A DNA stretch of 64,000 nt from NCBI GenBank assembly GCA_020440645.1, contig JAGRNR010000006.1:1-64000 (forward strand). Direction: 5' to 3'. The notes beneath the pieces are model-generated. The model did not search any database and was not told the origin of the DNA. It worked only from the letters and a program-made list of their open reading frames with translations. The position numbers and the translations under genes are program-made. The stretch is from JAHEFU01 sp020440645. Its GTDB lineage: Bacteria > 4484-113 > JAFGCY01. Below are positions 1 through 8,706 of this stretch, one piece after another (within the stretch, counting starts at the first letter, position 1; every line of letters starts with the position of its first letter).

Positions 1-76
1 GAGTGGCGGAATTGGCAGACGCGCCAGACTTAGGATCTGGTACTTCGGTGTGGGGGTTCGAGTCCCCCCTCGCCCA
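1..76 (+). tRNA. tRNA-Leu (anticodon UAG), 5' end cut by window edge
   Basis: The 3' acceptor strand at 69-75 would pair with GGGCGAG. Only the last three bases of that (GAG) are inside the window, so about four 5' nucleotides are missing. The anticodon stem pairs CCAGA with TCTGG around the loop CTTAGGA, giving anticodon TAG. The short variable arm (TACTTCGGTGT) and the T-arm GGGGGTTCGAGTCCCCC are clear and fit a class II leucine tRNA. No CCA is encoded after the discriminator A at 76. Confidence 0.93.
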
Positions 77-646
77 TATTCTCCTGCCGTTTCGTGCGAG
101 CACTCGACGGTCTCAGACCGCGCAGCTGCTTCGGGAGCCTGCTCCCTCAGCGCTGCAGGCACTATCTCCAATGGATCATGCCGCCTCGTGCGAGCACTCG
201 GCGGTCTAAGCCCGCGCGCCGGACCGGAAAGCAAGTTCCCGGTTCCGGCACAGGCATTTTGCTGGCAACATTGATCCAGCCGTCTCGTGCGAGCACTCGA
301 CGGTCTTGCTTCGCGCAGCCACTTCAGGAGCCTGATCCATCAGCGCTGCAGGCGTAGGTGCAAGAATCGCCTGCCGCCCCGCGCAAGCGTTCGTCGGCCT
401 CCATCCGCATGCCGGACCGGTATGGGACATCTAACACAGGCTGAATGAGGCAGCGGCGCAGCCTCCATTTGCCTGCAACTGAGCTGATGACTTGTGCATA
501 TGCCTTGCCGTGAGGGAGTGATTCATCGCGGAATGAAAAGGGAGGGCCCGCAGGCCCCCCCTCCCTGTTGTCAGCTTGTTGCGCAGCTTGCGCCGTACCT
601 CGCGGGTCGCCAGATCATCGAGCCCTTGCACGAGGTGGCAACTCAA
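77..646. repeat. Intergenic stretch with four-unit palindromic repeat array (93-400)
   Basis: No convincing gene lies here. The core CGTGCGAGCACTCGACGGTCT occurs at 93-113, 187-207 (one change) and 286-306, with a degenerate copy near 379-400, a period of about 94-99 bases. Each core is bracketed by a short inverted repeat: CCGT/ACGG in units 1 and 3, CCGC/GCGG in unit 2, a compensatory change that suggests a selected hairpin. Units 1 and 3 also share about 40 bases downstream, ending in CAGCGCTGCAGGC. A REP/BIME-like array beside a tRNA gene is the simplest reading. Confidence 0.7.
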
Positions 647-3600
647 TCAGAATACTCTTGCCACCTTCACGCCGCCGTTGAAGTAGACGATGAAGGGGTT
701 GCCACCGACTTCAATTGTGTCGATGTCATTGTCACCGGTGTCCACCAGGTCCGTCGCATCAAAGGCCGTGCCGGAGGCATCGCTGCCCCATGCCATCCGC
801 ACCTGGTTGGCATTGTTCTCGAAGTATGCCACGAAGGGCAGGCTGTTGCTCCACAGCAGGCTGCTCACCGTGTTGTCGTCATTGGTCGCCACGTTCACCT
901 GGCTGCCCCAGCTGGTGCCGTTCGCATCCGTGGCGCGCTTGTAGACGATGTCGCTGCCGGCGCGGCTCTCGTAGCTGATTGCAGGGTTGCCGTTGATCAC
1001 CAGCAATGATGGGTTGTCATAGCTGTCGTTCACCGAGGCATTGCTCGCGATGGTGACCGTCGAGCCCCAGCTGGCGCCGTCCACGTCACTGGCTCGTCGG
1101 TACTTCACACCGGCCGCGCCGTTCCAGTAGAAGAAGGCCACCGCCGGCATGCCATTCACGACCGCCAGGCTGGGCACGCCGCCGCCGTTGGTGCCGCCGG
1201 AGTTGACCGTGCGGACCGTGCCCCAGCTGGAACCGTCGGCATTGCTGGCGCGCACGTACTTGGTGGCGTTGGCTGCGTTGTCAATGTAGCAGATCGCCGG
1301 GTTGCCGGAGATCACCTCCATCTCGCAGTCGCTGACGGAGCCGGAATAGACCTCCACCTTGTTGGTCTCGGTCCAGTTGGCACCGGTCGCATCATCGGCG
1401 CGCAGGTAAAACAGCCCGCCGGAGTTGTTGTTGTAGCAGACCGCCGGGCGGCCATTGGCCTCGACGAGATGCGCGTTGCGGCCGACGTCACCGGTGAAGG
1501 CGACGGTCACCGGGCTGCCCCAGCTGGTGCCGCTGGTGTTCGTGGCGCGCACGTACTTCAGGTCCTGGCCGCTGGCATCGTAGTAGATGATCGCCGGATT
1601 GCCGCCGATGATGTCCGCCTTGATGCGGGTGGCCGGGCTGCCCGCGGTGGTGACCGTGATCAGCTCGGCGATGCGCACCTGGTGCGTGACCTGCGCCGTG
1701 TCCTGGTTGTTGTCATTGTCGGTGATGCGCACCCTGAGGATGTAGTCCCCGGTGCTGCCGAAGCTCGTGGTGGCGACGGGGTTGGTGCCGTTGTCGGTCT
1801 CGTAGCTGCCATTGCCGTCGAGGTCAAACTCGAACTTCGTGATCGAGCCACCCGGGTCATCCGAGCCGCTGGCATCCACGGTGACTGTCACGCCGGTGCC
1901 CGAGGGGTTCGGGCTCGTCACGATGTCCGCCACCGGCGGGATGTCCGGCAGGATCGCCACCGTGTGGCTGTCGGTCGCATTTTCGTTGTCAGTCACGACC
2001 AGCACCGGGTTGTACTCCGCGAACACGGTGTAGGTATGCTGCACGGTGGCGTTTGTGAAGCTGGTGGCGTCGAACAGGCCGTCGCCCTCCCAGTCCCAGT
2101 CGTAGCGCACGATGTTGCCATCCGGGTCTGAGCTGCCCGCCGGGTTGAAGGTGACGGTGAGCGGCACGCCGGTGTAGCTCGTGGTGTCCGCCGTGAAGAA
2201 GGCGGTCGGGGCCTGGTTGGAACCACCGCTGGAGACGGTGATCACGATGGTGTCGGTGTCACTGGAACCGTCGTTGTCAGTCACGGTCACTTCAACGCTG
2301 TAGCTGCCGGGATTGCTGAAGGTATGCGTGACCGAGGGGTCAGCGCCGCTGTCCGTGGTGGTCGTGTCATCCCAGTCCCAGCTGTAGTTGACGATCACAC
2401 CGTCCACATCGCTGCTGCCGGCTGCCGTGAAGGGCACCGTCAGCGGAGCCTGGCCGCTCAGCACGCTAGCATAGATGTCGGCATTCGGCGGGATGTTGCT
2501 CACGTTGGTCACATTGACCTGGATCGTGTCCGTGTCGGTCGCGCCGTCGTCATCCTGCACGGTCAGCACCACGTCGTACACCCCGCTGGCGCCGAAGGTG
2601 TGGCTGATGGTCGGGTCCGCGCCGCTGTCCTCGGCTGAGGTGCCGTCATCCCAGTCCCAGACGTAGCTGACGATGTTGCCATCCAGGTCGGTGCTGCCCG
2701 CGCCGGTAAATGCCACGGTCAGCGGCGAGTCGCCGGAGGTCGGCACGGCGAAGATGTCCGCCACCGGCACGAGATTGGCCGGCGGGGCACTGACGACCAC
2801 GAGGAAGCTGTCGCTGTCACTGCCGCCGTCGTTGTCGGTCACGGTGACAGTGGCGGAGTAGCTGCCGGCGGCGAGGTACGGATGGAAGGTGGTCGGGTCG
2901 GTGCCGGTTGAGATGACCGGGCTGCCGTCGCCGAAGTCCCAGCTGTAGTCAGTCACCACGCCGTCCGGGTCATTGCTGCCGCTGGCGTCGAGGATCGCAT
3001 TGAGCGGCACCACGCCGGTCGGCGGCAGCACCACCAGGTCCGCGCTGGGCGGCACGTTCACGCCGGGCGGCACCACGGTGATGGTGACGGTGTCGGTGTC
3101 CTGCTTGCCGCCGTTGTCAATCGCGGTCAGCACCACGTCATACACGCCGGGGTTGTTGAAGGTATGCGAGACACTGGGGTCCTTGCCGCTGCCGAAGGGC
3201 ACGCCGCCCTCGTCCCAGCTCCAGAAGAATGAGGTGATCTGGCCGTCCGAGTCATCGCTGCCACCGGCATCGAAGCTGACAGTCAGCGGGGCCGTGCCGC
3301 CGCTCGGGCTGGCGATCACGTCCGCCACCGGTGCGATGTTCGCCGGCGGGTCAAGCACCGTGATCTCGATCGTGTCCTCGGCGCTGTCGCCGCTGTTGTC
3401 AGTCACGCGCAGCCTGGCGAGGAAGGTGCCGCTGTCGTTGTAGGTGTGCAGCACCGTACTGTCGCTGCCGCTGTCCAGGTCGAAGTTGCCGTCGCCGTCG
3501 AAGTCCCACTGGAACTTGACCAGCAGGCCGTCCACGTCATAGCTGCCGCTGCCGATGAAGCCGATCGTCAGCGGGTTGAAGCCGCTCACGGCGGTGGCGG

Positions 3601-4945
3601 CGATGTCCGCGCTCGGGTCGACATTGCTCACGCTGGCAACGGTCGCCTCGAAGGGGTTGGCCTGGAAGGTGTCGGTTCCGCCGCTGTTGTCAGTCACGCG
3701 CACCAGCGGGGCGAAGGTACCGGCCGTGCCGTACTTGTGGTTGATCAGCGGCTCGAAGCCATAGGCGTCGAACAGGCCGTCACCCTCGAAGTCCCATTCG
3801 TAGAAGATGATGTTGCCATCCTCATCGGAGCTGGCGGAGGCGTCAAGCTCGACGGGCAGCGGGATCCCCTGGCCGAGGATGCGCAGGCTGAGCCTGGCCT
3901 CCGGCAGGAAGTTGTAGTCCGGCTCACCGGGGCCGACCTCCGGGTCGGTGCCCAGCCCGCCGCCGTTGATGTTGGAGCGGGTGCCCTCGCTGTCGCCAGC
4001 GTAGGGGCGGACCCAGTAGAACTCGTCCGCCGCCGGGCTGGCAACAACGCTCTGCCAGCTGCGGCGCTCGGCCATCGCATTGGAGAAGCTGTCGCCAAAG
4101 GCCAGCTCCGCGATCGGGTCGACCGTGCTGGCCTCGCCGTAGCCGACCGGCACGTCGTTGATGTCATTGCTGGCGAACACGCGGTAGCCGTCCACATTGT
4201 TGCCCCAGTAGCGGCCGATCACAGACAGGTCGGCCAGCCCGATCTCACCATCGGAGTTGCCGTCGATCACGCTCTGGGCGCTTTCGTAGTCAAAGGGGCC
4301 ACTTTCGCCGAAGTGCAGGCCGAGCGGCACGAGGTCCGCCAGCCCGACCACGCCGTTCTGGTCGAAGTCGCCCGGGTTGTTGTAGTACCAGGTCAGGGTC
4401 GCGGTATCCACGTCCCAGAACAGCGGGGACAGCGCGGCGGAATGCACCGGCACGCCGCTCATGCCGCGCGTCGGCAGCATGCCAGTGTTGTCAAACAGCG
4501 CCGTGGCAATTACGGTGCCGGCCTCGACCGCGACCTGGCTGTTGCCAAGCGGAACCCGGCCGTAGCTCAGCAGGCCCGGGGCCTCAAGCTGCTCGATGCT
4601 GATCGCCTCACTGCCGGGGCCGAGTGCCTCCGTGGCGGATACGCCGAGCGGGCTGTAACTTGCGCTGTCGTAATGCAGCTCCACAAGCAGGCTGCCCGTG
4701 CTCAGTGGACGCGCCGCGCTGATCTCCAGCACCGTCTGGCTGCCTTCCGTACGTGTACTGAGCTGCAGCGAATCCGCGCTGATCACCGGCCCGTGGGCAC
4801 CGGGGGTGCTGATTGAGAAACCGCTAGTTGAATGTCCATCGGGGCTTTGCGGGGCCTGGGCCAGGGGGCTGGTCTGTCCACCGCAGCCGCTTGCCAGCAG
4901 CCCCGCGCAAAGAAGCGCAAGGCCGGTAAGTGCTATGCGTTGCAT
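647..4945 (-). CDS. Giant lipoprotein: cohesin-like region, dockerin repeats, eight PKD domains, seven-repeat propeller
   Basis: The protein has 1432 residues. It starts at an ATG with upstream GGAGAGGA. A signal peptide ends in the lipobox LASGC (Cys21), so it is probably anchored in a membrane and exported. Residues about 50-160 resemble a cohesin-type beta domain (LLVELHYDSASYSPLGV). Two EF-hand-like dockerin repeats follow near 190-250 (DFDQNGVVGLADL, DGNSDGEIGLADL), then a fibronectin-like stretch. About 345-1095 holds eight PKD domains, each with a WDFGDG-type strand and an HTF..G.Y motif. Residues 1100-1432 carry seven repeats of GNPAIxYxD followed by YxRA...GxSWG, the count expected for a seven-bladed propeller. 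A role in surface adhesion or glycan binding is inference. Cohesin assignment is tentative; the PKD calls are firm. Confidence 0.9.
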   Translation of the reverse strand: MQRIALTGLALLCAGLLASGCGGQTSPLAQAPQSPDGHSTSGFSISTPGAHGPVISADSLQLSTRTEGSQTVLEISAARPLSTGSLLVELHYDSASYSPLGVSATEALGPGSEAISIEQLEAPGLLSYGRVPLGNSQVAVEAGTVIATALFDNTGMLPTRGMSGVPVHSAALSPLFWDVDTATLTWYYNNPGDFDQNGVVGLADLVPLGLHFGESGPFDYESAQSVIDGNSDGEIGLADLSVIGRYWGNNVDGYRVFASNDINDVPVGYGEASTVDPIAELAFGDSFSNAMAERRSWQSVVASPAADEFYWVRPYAGDSEGTRSNINGGGLGTDPEVGPGEPDYNFLPEARLSLRILGQGIPLPVELDASASSDEDGNIIFYEWDFEGDGLFDAYGFEPLINHKYGTAGTFAPLVRVTDNSGGTDTFQANPFEATVASVSNVDPSADIAATAVSGFNPLTIGFIGSGSYDVDGLLVKFQWDFDGDGNFDLDSGSDSTVLHTYNDSGTFLARLRVTDNSGDSAEDTIEITVLDPPANIAPVADVIASPSGGTAPLTVSFDAGGSDDSDGQITSFFWSWDEGGVPFGSGKDPSVSHTFNNPGVYDVVLTAIDNGGKQDTDTVTITVVPPGVNVPPSADLVVLPPTGVVPLNAILDASGSNDPDGVVTDYSWDFGDGSPVISTGTDPTTFHPYLAAGSYSATVTVTDNDGGSDSDSFLVVVSAPPANLVPVADIFAVPTSGDSPLTVAFTGAGSTDLDGNIVSYVWDWDDGTSAEDSGADPTISHTFGASGVYDVVLTVQDDDGATDTDTIQVNVTNVSNIPPNADIYASVLSGQAPLTVPFTAAGSSDVDGVIVNYSWDWDDTTTTDSGADPSVTHTFSNPGSYSVEVTVTDNDGSSDTDTIVITVSSGGSNQAPTAFFTADTTSYTGVPLTVTFNPAGSSDPDGNIVRYDWDWEGDGLFDATSFTNATVQHTYTVFAEYNPVLVVTDNENATDSHTVAILPDIPPVADIVTSPNPSGTGVTVTVDASGSDDPGGSITKFEFDLDGNGSYETDNGTNPVATTSFGSTGDYILRVRITDNDNNQDTAQVTHQVRIAELITVTTAGSPATRIKADIIGGNPAIIYYDASGQDLKYVRATNTSGTSWGSPVTVAFTGDVGRNAHLVEANGRPAVCYNNNSGGLFYLRADDATGANWTETNKVEVYSGSVSDCEMEVISGNPAICYIDNAANATKYVRASNADGSSWGTVRTVNSGGTNGGGVPSLAVVNGMPAVAFFYWNGAAGVKYRRASDVDGASWGSTVTIASNASVNDSYDNPSLLVINGNPAISYESRAGSDIVYKRATDANGTSWGSQVNVATNDDNTVSSLLWSNSLPFVAYFENNANQVRMAWGSDASGTAFDATDLVDTGDNDIDTIEVGGNPFIVYFNGGVKVARVF

Positions 4946-5079
4946 GCAATCCTCTCCAGTAATCGTTGTCCAGTATTGACCCGTAAGTAGGGCCTTCCCC
5001 TGTGGGGTGGTCCGCCTACATTTTACGTGAGTTTAATGGACTGCGTGCGCTAAAGCCAGATTTCGTCTCAATCAGACGC

Positions 5080-6045
5080 TCAGGCCTGCCAGGGCAAGCG
5101 GTCAAGATCCACATTACCGCCGGTGAGGATCACGCCGATGCGTTTGCCGGCGATGTCCATCCGGCCGGAGAGCAGTGCGGCGAGTGCCGTGGCCGAACTG
5201 GCCTCGATGATCGTGTTCGTGCGCTCCCAGAACAGGCGCATCGCCGCGATGGTCTCGGCATCGCTGACACGCTCGATGTGGAGCTTGTGGTCACGCATGA
5301 TGCGGTAGGTCAGTTCGCTGATCCAGGCCTTCAGCCCGTCACAGACCGTGTCCGTGTTCTCATTGACCTGCGGGAAGCCATGCTTCAGCGCGCGCCAGGC
5401 GTCGTCCGTGATCTCCGGCTCGCTGCCCAGTACCACGGTGCGCGGCGAGAGCGCTGCCGCCGCAATCAGCGTTCCGCTCATCAGGCCACCGCCACCGACG
5501 GGTGTGATGATGTGGTCCAGCTCCGGCACGTCCTCCAGCAGCTCGACGGCGGCCGTGCCCTGGCCGGCGATGATGCGCGGGTCGTCAAAGGGGTGGATCA
5601 CCGTCGGGTTGTGCTCTGCGATGATTTCGTTGACAACGCGCTGGCGGTCCTCGATCTCCGGTGTGCAGAAGTGCAGCTCTGCGCCCAGTGCGCGCACGGC
5701 CGCCACCTTGAGTTGCACGCTGTCATCGGGCATGACGATGTAGGCCGGGATGCCGCGCAGGGCGGCGGCCTTGGCCACGGCCTGGGCATGGTTGCCGCTG
5801 GAATGCGCCACCACTCCGCGCGGGGCAATGTCGTCCGGGATCTGCATGATGGCGTTCAGCCCGCCGCGCAACTTGAAGGCCCCGATGCGCTGCAGGTTCT
5901 CACACTTGAAGAACAGCGTCGCGCCCGTGAGTTCGTCCAGATGCGCGCATGTCATGACAGGCGTGCGGTGGATGTAGGGCCGGATGCGCTCATGCGCGGC
6001 CTGGATGTCGGCGAAGCTCGGCGGCTGCTTGGGATCGGCGGGCAT
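5080..6045 (-). CDS. Threonine/serine dehydratase-like PLP enzyme (fold type II)
   Basis: This 321-residue protein has the serine/threonine dehydratase fold. The PLP lysine is in IGAFKLRGG (about K58), the substrate loop is SSGNHAQ (82-88), the phosphate-binding loop is GGGGL near 175, and it ends with LTGGNVD. It would deaminate L-threonine or L-serine to an oxo acid; serine racemase has the same architecture and cannot be excluded. It has the size of the catalytic domain alone, without the ACT-type regulatory domain of biosynthetic IlvA, so a catabolic or racemase role is more likely. The start has no Shine-Dalgarno and lies 7 nt after TACTAT, suggesting a leaderless message. Confidence 0.9.
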   Translation of the reverse strand: MPADPKQPPSFADIQAAHERIRPYIHRTPVMTCAHLDELTGATLFFKCENLQRIGAFKLRGGLNAIMQIPDDIAPRGVVAHSSGNHAQAVAKAAALRGIPAYIVMPDDSVQLKVAAVRALGAELHFCTPEIEDRQRVVNEIIAEHNPTVIHPFDDPRIIAGQGTAAVELLEDVPELDHIITPVGGGGLMSGTLIAAAALSPRTVVLGSEPEITDDAWRALKHGFPQVNENTDTVCDGLKAWISELTYRIMRDHKLHIERVSDAETIAAMRLFWERTNTIIEASSATALAALLSGRMDIAGKRIGVILTGGNVDLDRLPWQA

Positions 6046-6052
6046 GGCAGTT

Positions 6053-6058
6053 ATAGTA
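6053..6058 (-). promoter_or_regulatory. -10 element (TACTAT) for leaderless dehydratase start
   Basis: On the minus strand TACTAT is followed by seven bases and then the ATG at 6045. No ribosome-binding site is present. No convincing -35 was found. Confidence 0.45.
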
Positions 6059-6104
6059 GCAATGGGCTGAGTCTCTCAGTTTGACTCGAATGACTGCGAA
6101 AGGC

Positions 6105-6141
6105 TTGACAAGAGAGAGAGAGAGATGATTTCATGTTAGTT
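6105..6141 (+). promoter_or_regulatory. Promoter region with (AG)7 microsatellite next to the -35
   Basis: A perfect TTGACA at 6105-6110 is followed directly by AG repeated seven times (6111-6124). At the present length, a 17-18 base spacer ends on poor hexamers (TTTCAT at 6129-6134). A better TTAGTT at 6136-6141 is 25 bases away. Gain or loss of repeat units would move the -10 relative to the -35, the arrangement known from phase-variable promoters. Confidence 0.45.
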
Positions 6142-6173
6142 TAAGGTTGAATTACCTTGAAGGGGAGACTGCT

Positions 6174-7013
6174 ATGAATACTGGGTTGAACAGACTATTT
6201 GCAATCATGTGCATATCAGTCTTGCTGTTTTCCGTTGCCAACGCAGCTGATGAAGGCCTGTACGAAATCAGGGATATTGCGGAAGGTTCGATGATCGCAG
6301 GGTGCTGTCCATCCCAGAACTTCATTGATGAAGCACCGCAGGCCTACTACAAAGTGTTCGGGGAATGGCCAGAGACCTTCCAGGCAATCATCGACGAAGG
6401 ACTGATCCGTGACAACCTGACTCTCGATGGAGTACATGTCATCACACCGGATGACGGAGTGCTGGATGGCCCATATGACCGGCTGTACAAGTACAACGGT
6501 CCCCAAACCCCGCCGCAGATTGTGTTCCAGGGACAGATAAGCTTGTCCGAGGCCGCCCAGAATAATCCTGTCGCTGTAGCGACCAGCATCAATCACCCGG
6601 ATGGCACTGCTTCTTCAAGCCTGCCGGACCTGAAGGAAGGTGTGGTGTTTGCGTGGCAGAACCGCAGGTACATGGATGGCCACAGCGATTCCATGTTCCC
6701 GGAAAGTTCGCGTCGTTACAGTGGCAATCTGGATGCATACAAGCTGATGGCGATTGCCTATATGTGCATGCTGGGATCGTCAGACTACAAATCTATATAT
6801 GGTGATTTTCCCAGCAATGAGGACTGGGGCAGTTTCGTTGACAGTGGCTTCTGCCCGGTTACAAGCGACATGCTGAATCCGCTGTCAGGCAAGCCCTTCA
6901 GCGCGGATGGCTCCGACTTCAGCTTTGACTTCAGGCGAATTGAAAGTGTTGATTTCAACGGATTCACTGTCAGTGTGCGCGGTGACAATGACGACTACAT
7001 AGCTGCCTGGTAA
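6174..7013 (+). CDS. Secreted protein of unknown function
   Basis: The protein has 279 residues. The ATG at 6174 follows AGGGGAG at good spacing and opens a standard signal peptide cleaved after about SVANA, so export is expected. An earlier in-frame TTG at 6147 has no support. Two regions look like diverged copies of one motif: YYKVFGEWPETFQAIIDEG and YKSIYGDFPSNEDW...FVDSGF, the second followed by NPLSGKPF. Short stretches of this kind occur in periplasmic domains of type II pseudopilin-like proteins, but no pilin N-terminus is present. The DNA looks less GC-rich than its neighbours. Expression may vary through the AG repeat upstream. I do not recognise the family. Confidence 0.8.
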   Translation: MNTGLNRLFAIMCISVLLFSVANAADEGLYEIRDIAEGSMIAGCCPSQNFIDEAPQAYYKVFGEWPETFQAIIDEGLIRDNLTLDGVHVITPDDGVLDGPYDRLYKYNGPQTPPQIVFQGQISLSEAAQNNPVAVATSINHPDGTASSSLPDLKEGVVFAWQNRRYMDGHSDSMFPESSRRYSGNLDAYKLMAIAYMCMLGSSDYKSIYGDFPSNEDWGSFVDSGFCPVTSDMLNPLSGKPFSADGSDFSFDFRRIESVDFNGFTVSVRGDNDDYIAAW

Positions 7014-7030
7014 GCAGCTCTGAGTCTTGC

Positions 7031-8080
7031 TCAATAGCCCAGCTGGCAGTTGACCACGTTAAGCAGGTCATCCCGGCCGGCGCTGATCCGCTTGAGGTTC
7101 TCTATCACTTCATCCCAGCGCTCCAGGTCGTCAAAGGGCGAGGCGGCGCGGTGCGGGCTGAGCACGACATTGCCAAGTTCGTGGAAGGGCCGGTGCCAGG
7201 GGAACAGGCGGCCCTGCTCATCCGGCTCCGGTCGGTAGTCGTACCAGACATCAATCGCCGCACCGGCGAAGAAGCCGCTTTCAAGCGCTTCGAACAGCGC
7301 ATCCTCGTTGACAACGCCGCCGCGTGCCACATTGACAAGGAAGCTGCCCTGGCCCAGCAGCTCAATCTCGCGTGCGCCGATCAGGCCTTCGCTGTCAGGC
7401 GTGAAGGGCACGGCGACCACCAGCACATCCACCGCCCGCAGGAAGTCGTCAAGCTGTGCAATCGAGTGCAGGCCGTCCAGTGTGGCCGGACTGCCGCCGG
7501 GCATGATGCCGCTTCTGTTGCAGGCGATCACCCGGCAGCCGAAGCCGGAGAGCATCAGGTGTACATTGCGGTTGACATGCCCGTAGCCCAAAAGGCCGAT
7601 CGTGCGGTGGCTGATCGGCGTGTTGGCAAGGAACTCATCCCCCAGCCGCCACTTCCCCGCAAGCATTGCGTTATGGTGCTGCACGGTGCCGCTGAGCATT
7701 GCCAGCAGCAGGGTGACCGTGGTCTGCGCGGTGAACTCCGCATTGCCATGCCCGTTGATCAGCACGATGTCCCGCGTCTGCTGGATCTCGGCGAACATGC
7801 CGTAGAGGTGCTGCACCCCGGCGCCGGGGTTGATCACGGCCCTGAGCTTCGGCGCGGCGTCAATCAATGAGCGCGTCGGCCGCCAGCCGAGCAACACATC
7901 GGCATCGCCGGCCAGCGGCAGCAGCAGCGATTCGTCCGCCCCGGTCCATTCATGGCCCTCGGGAGCGGAGATGAAGTGCACGGGCCAGCCGTTGAGCCCC
8001 TTTTTCATGTAGTCCAGCAGCTCGGGGCGGGGCTGCCAGAGGCAAAGCACATTGATGTCGCGATGGGAGGGATCGGGCAT
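7031..8080 (-). CDS. D-isomer-specific 2-hydroxyacid dehydrogenase
   Basis: This 349-residue NAD(P)-dependent dehydrogenase has the Rossmann motif GLLGYGHVNRNV, the substrate-side arginine in VNVARGGVVNEDAL and the catalytic histidine in LSPHRAA. It would interconvert a 2-oxo acid and a D-2-hydroxy acid; the substrate cannot be read from sequence. A longer frame reaches 8215, but it runs through a REP hairpin. I chose the ATG at 8080 because TACACT lies exactly six bases upstream, the leaderless arrangement seen repeatedly in this window. It converges with the secreted protein gene ending at 7013. Confidence 0.9.
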   Translation of the reverse strand: MPDPSHRDINVLCLWQPRPELLDYMKKGLNGWPVHFISAPEGHEWTGADESLLLPLAGDADVLLGWRPTRSLIDAAPKLRAVINPGAGVQHLYGMFAEIQQTRDIVLINGHGNAEFTAQTTVTLLLAMLSGTVQHHNAMLAGKWRLGDEFLANTPISHRTIGLLGYGHVNRNVHLMLSGFGCRVIACNRSGIMPGGSPATLDGLHSIAQLDDFLRAVDVLVVAVPFTPDSEGLIGAREIELLGQGSFLVNVARGGVVNEDALFEALESGFFAGAAIDVWYDYRPEPDEQGRLFPWHRPFHELGNVVLSPHRAASPFDDLERWDEVIENLKRISAGRDDLLNVVNCQLGY

Positions 8081-8086
8081 GGGAGC

Positions 8087-8092
8087 AGTGTA
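8087..8092 (-). promoter_or_regulatory. -10 element (TACACT) for leaderless dehydrogenase start
   Basis: TACACT on the minus strand is six bases from the ATG at 8080. There is no Shine-Dalgarno sequence. Confidence 0.45.
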
Positions 8093-8101
8093 GGGGAAGT
8101 G

Positions 8102-8128
8102 GGTAGCGGTGGCGCCTTGCGCCAATTG
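8102..8128 (+). repeat. REP hairpin, left flank of the RAYT gene
   Basis: The GTAG tetranucleotide at 8103-8106 precedes a hairpin with stem TGGCGC/GCGCCA and loop CTT (8110-8124). A 5' GTAG next to an imperfect palindrome is the hallmark of REP sequences handled by RAYT transposases. It is inverted relative to the copy at 8707-8731. Confidence 0.8.
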
Positions 8129-8173
8129 ATAGTGCATGGTGCGAAGTTTACAAATATGTGATATATTTGCTAT

Positions 8174-8662
8174 ATGTTGCCATTGCAGCCAAAACTGATG
8201 CGTAAGTCCGATCACAACTACCGCAATCCGGGCTACTACTTCATCACACTCAAGACCGCTGGCTCACGGAACCTGTTTGGCCGCTACGAAAGTGGCAATG
8301 ATGTAATCCTGTCGCGATTCGGAAGGATTGCCCTTGAGTGCTGGCAACGAAATGATGAGGTGTACCAGACCGTCAGCAATGACCTGTATCGCTTCATGCC
8401 CAACCACATGCATGCCTTGCTGCTGCTGGAATTCGCTGAGAGCACACGGGATGCGGGAGTGCACCTGAGCAAGGTGGTGACTTCCTACAAGGGTGTTGTC
8501 ACAAAGGAAATCCGCAGGTTGACGGGGAATCCGGATATGCAGGTCTGGCAACGGAACTACTACGAACGGATAGTCACATCGGAAAGGGCCCTGCAGAACA
8601 TCCGCAGCTACATTCTCTACAATCCGCTGATGATTGAACTGGAAGGCAAGGGACTGCGCTGA
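8174..8662 (+). CDS. REP-associated tyrosine transposase (RAYT, Y1/HUH family)
   Basis: The protein has 162 residues, usual for a RAYT. It carries the metal-binding HUH motif in FMPNHMHALLLL and the family signature VWQRNYYERIV, whose tyrosines include the likely nucleophile, followed by IRSYILYNPL. These single-strand endonucleases act on REP hairpins and have usually become resident, single-copy genes. Inward-facing REP copies flank the gene at 8102-8128 and 8707-8731. The ATG lies six bases after TATATT with no Shine-Dalgarno, matching the leaderless genes around it. A second ATG nine codons in is possible. Confidence 0.92.
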   Translation: MLPLQPKLMRKSDHNYRNPGYYFITLKTAGSRNLFGRYESGNDVILSRFGRIALECWQRNDEVYQTVSNDLYRFMPNHMHALLLLEFAESTRDAGVHLSKVVTSYKGVVTKEIRRLTGNPDMQVWQRNYYERIVTSERALQNIRSYILYNPLMIELEGKGLR

Positions 8663-8706
8663 TTGCTTGAATCCTCAGTCGAGGAAGCCTGGTGCATCCA
8701 CGCCCA

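Noticed and set aside
93..400. CRISPR-like array
   Set aside because: There are only four units, the spacers are partly repeated themselves, the repeat is degenerate in the last unit, and no cas gene is nearby.
3446..4816. 456-codon open frame on the plus strand inside the giant lipoprotein gene
   Set aside because: It is the antisense of the PKD-coding frame, has no signal, domain or ribosome-binding site, and is rich in Val/Ala/His/Arg as expected for reverse frames of GC-rich genes.
8174..8662. Active IS200/IS605 insertion sequence
   Set aside because: The VWQRNYYERI signature and flanking GTAG-headed REP hairpins fit a resident RAYT better than an IS200 element. No second gene or subterminal IS ends are present.
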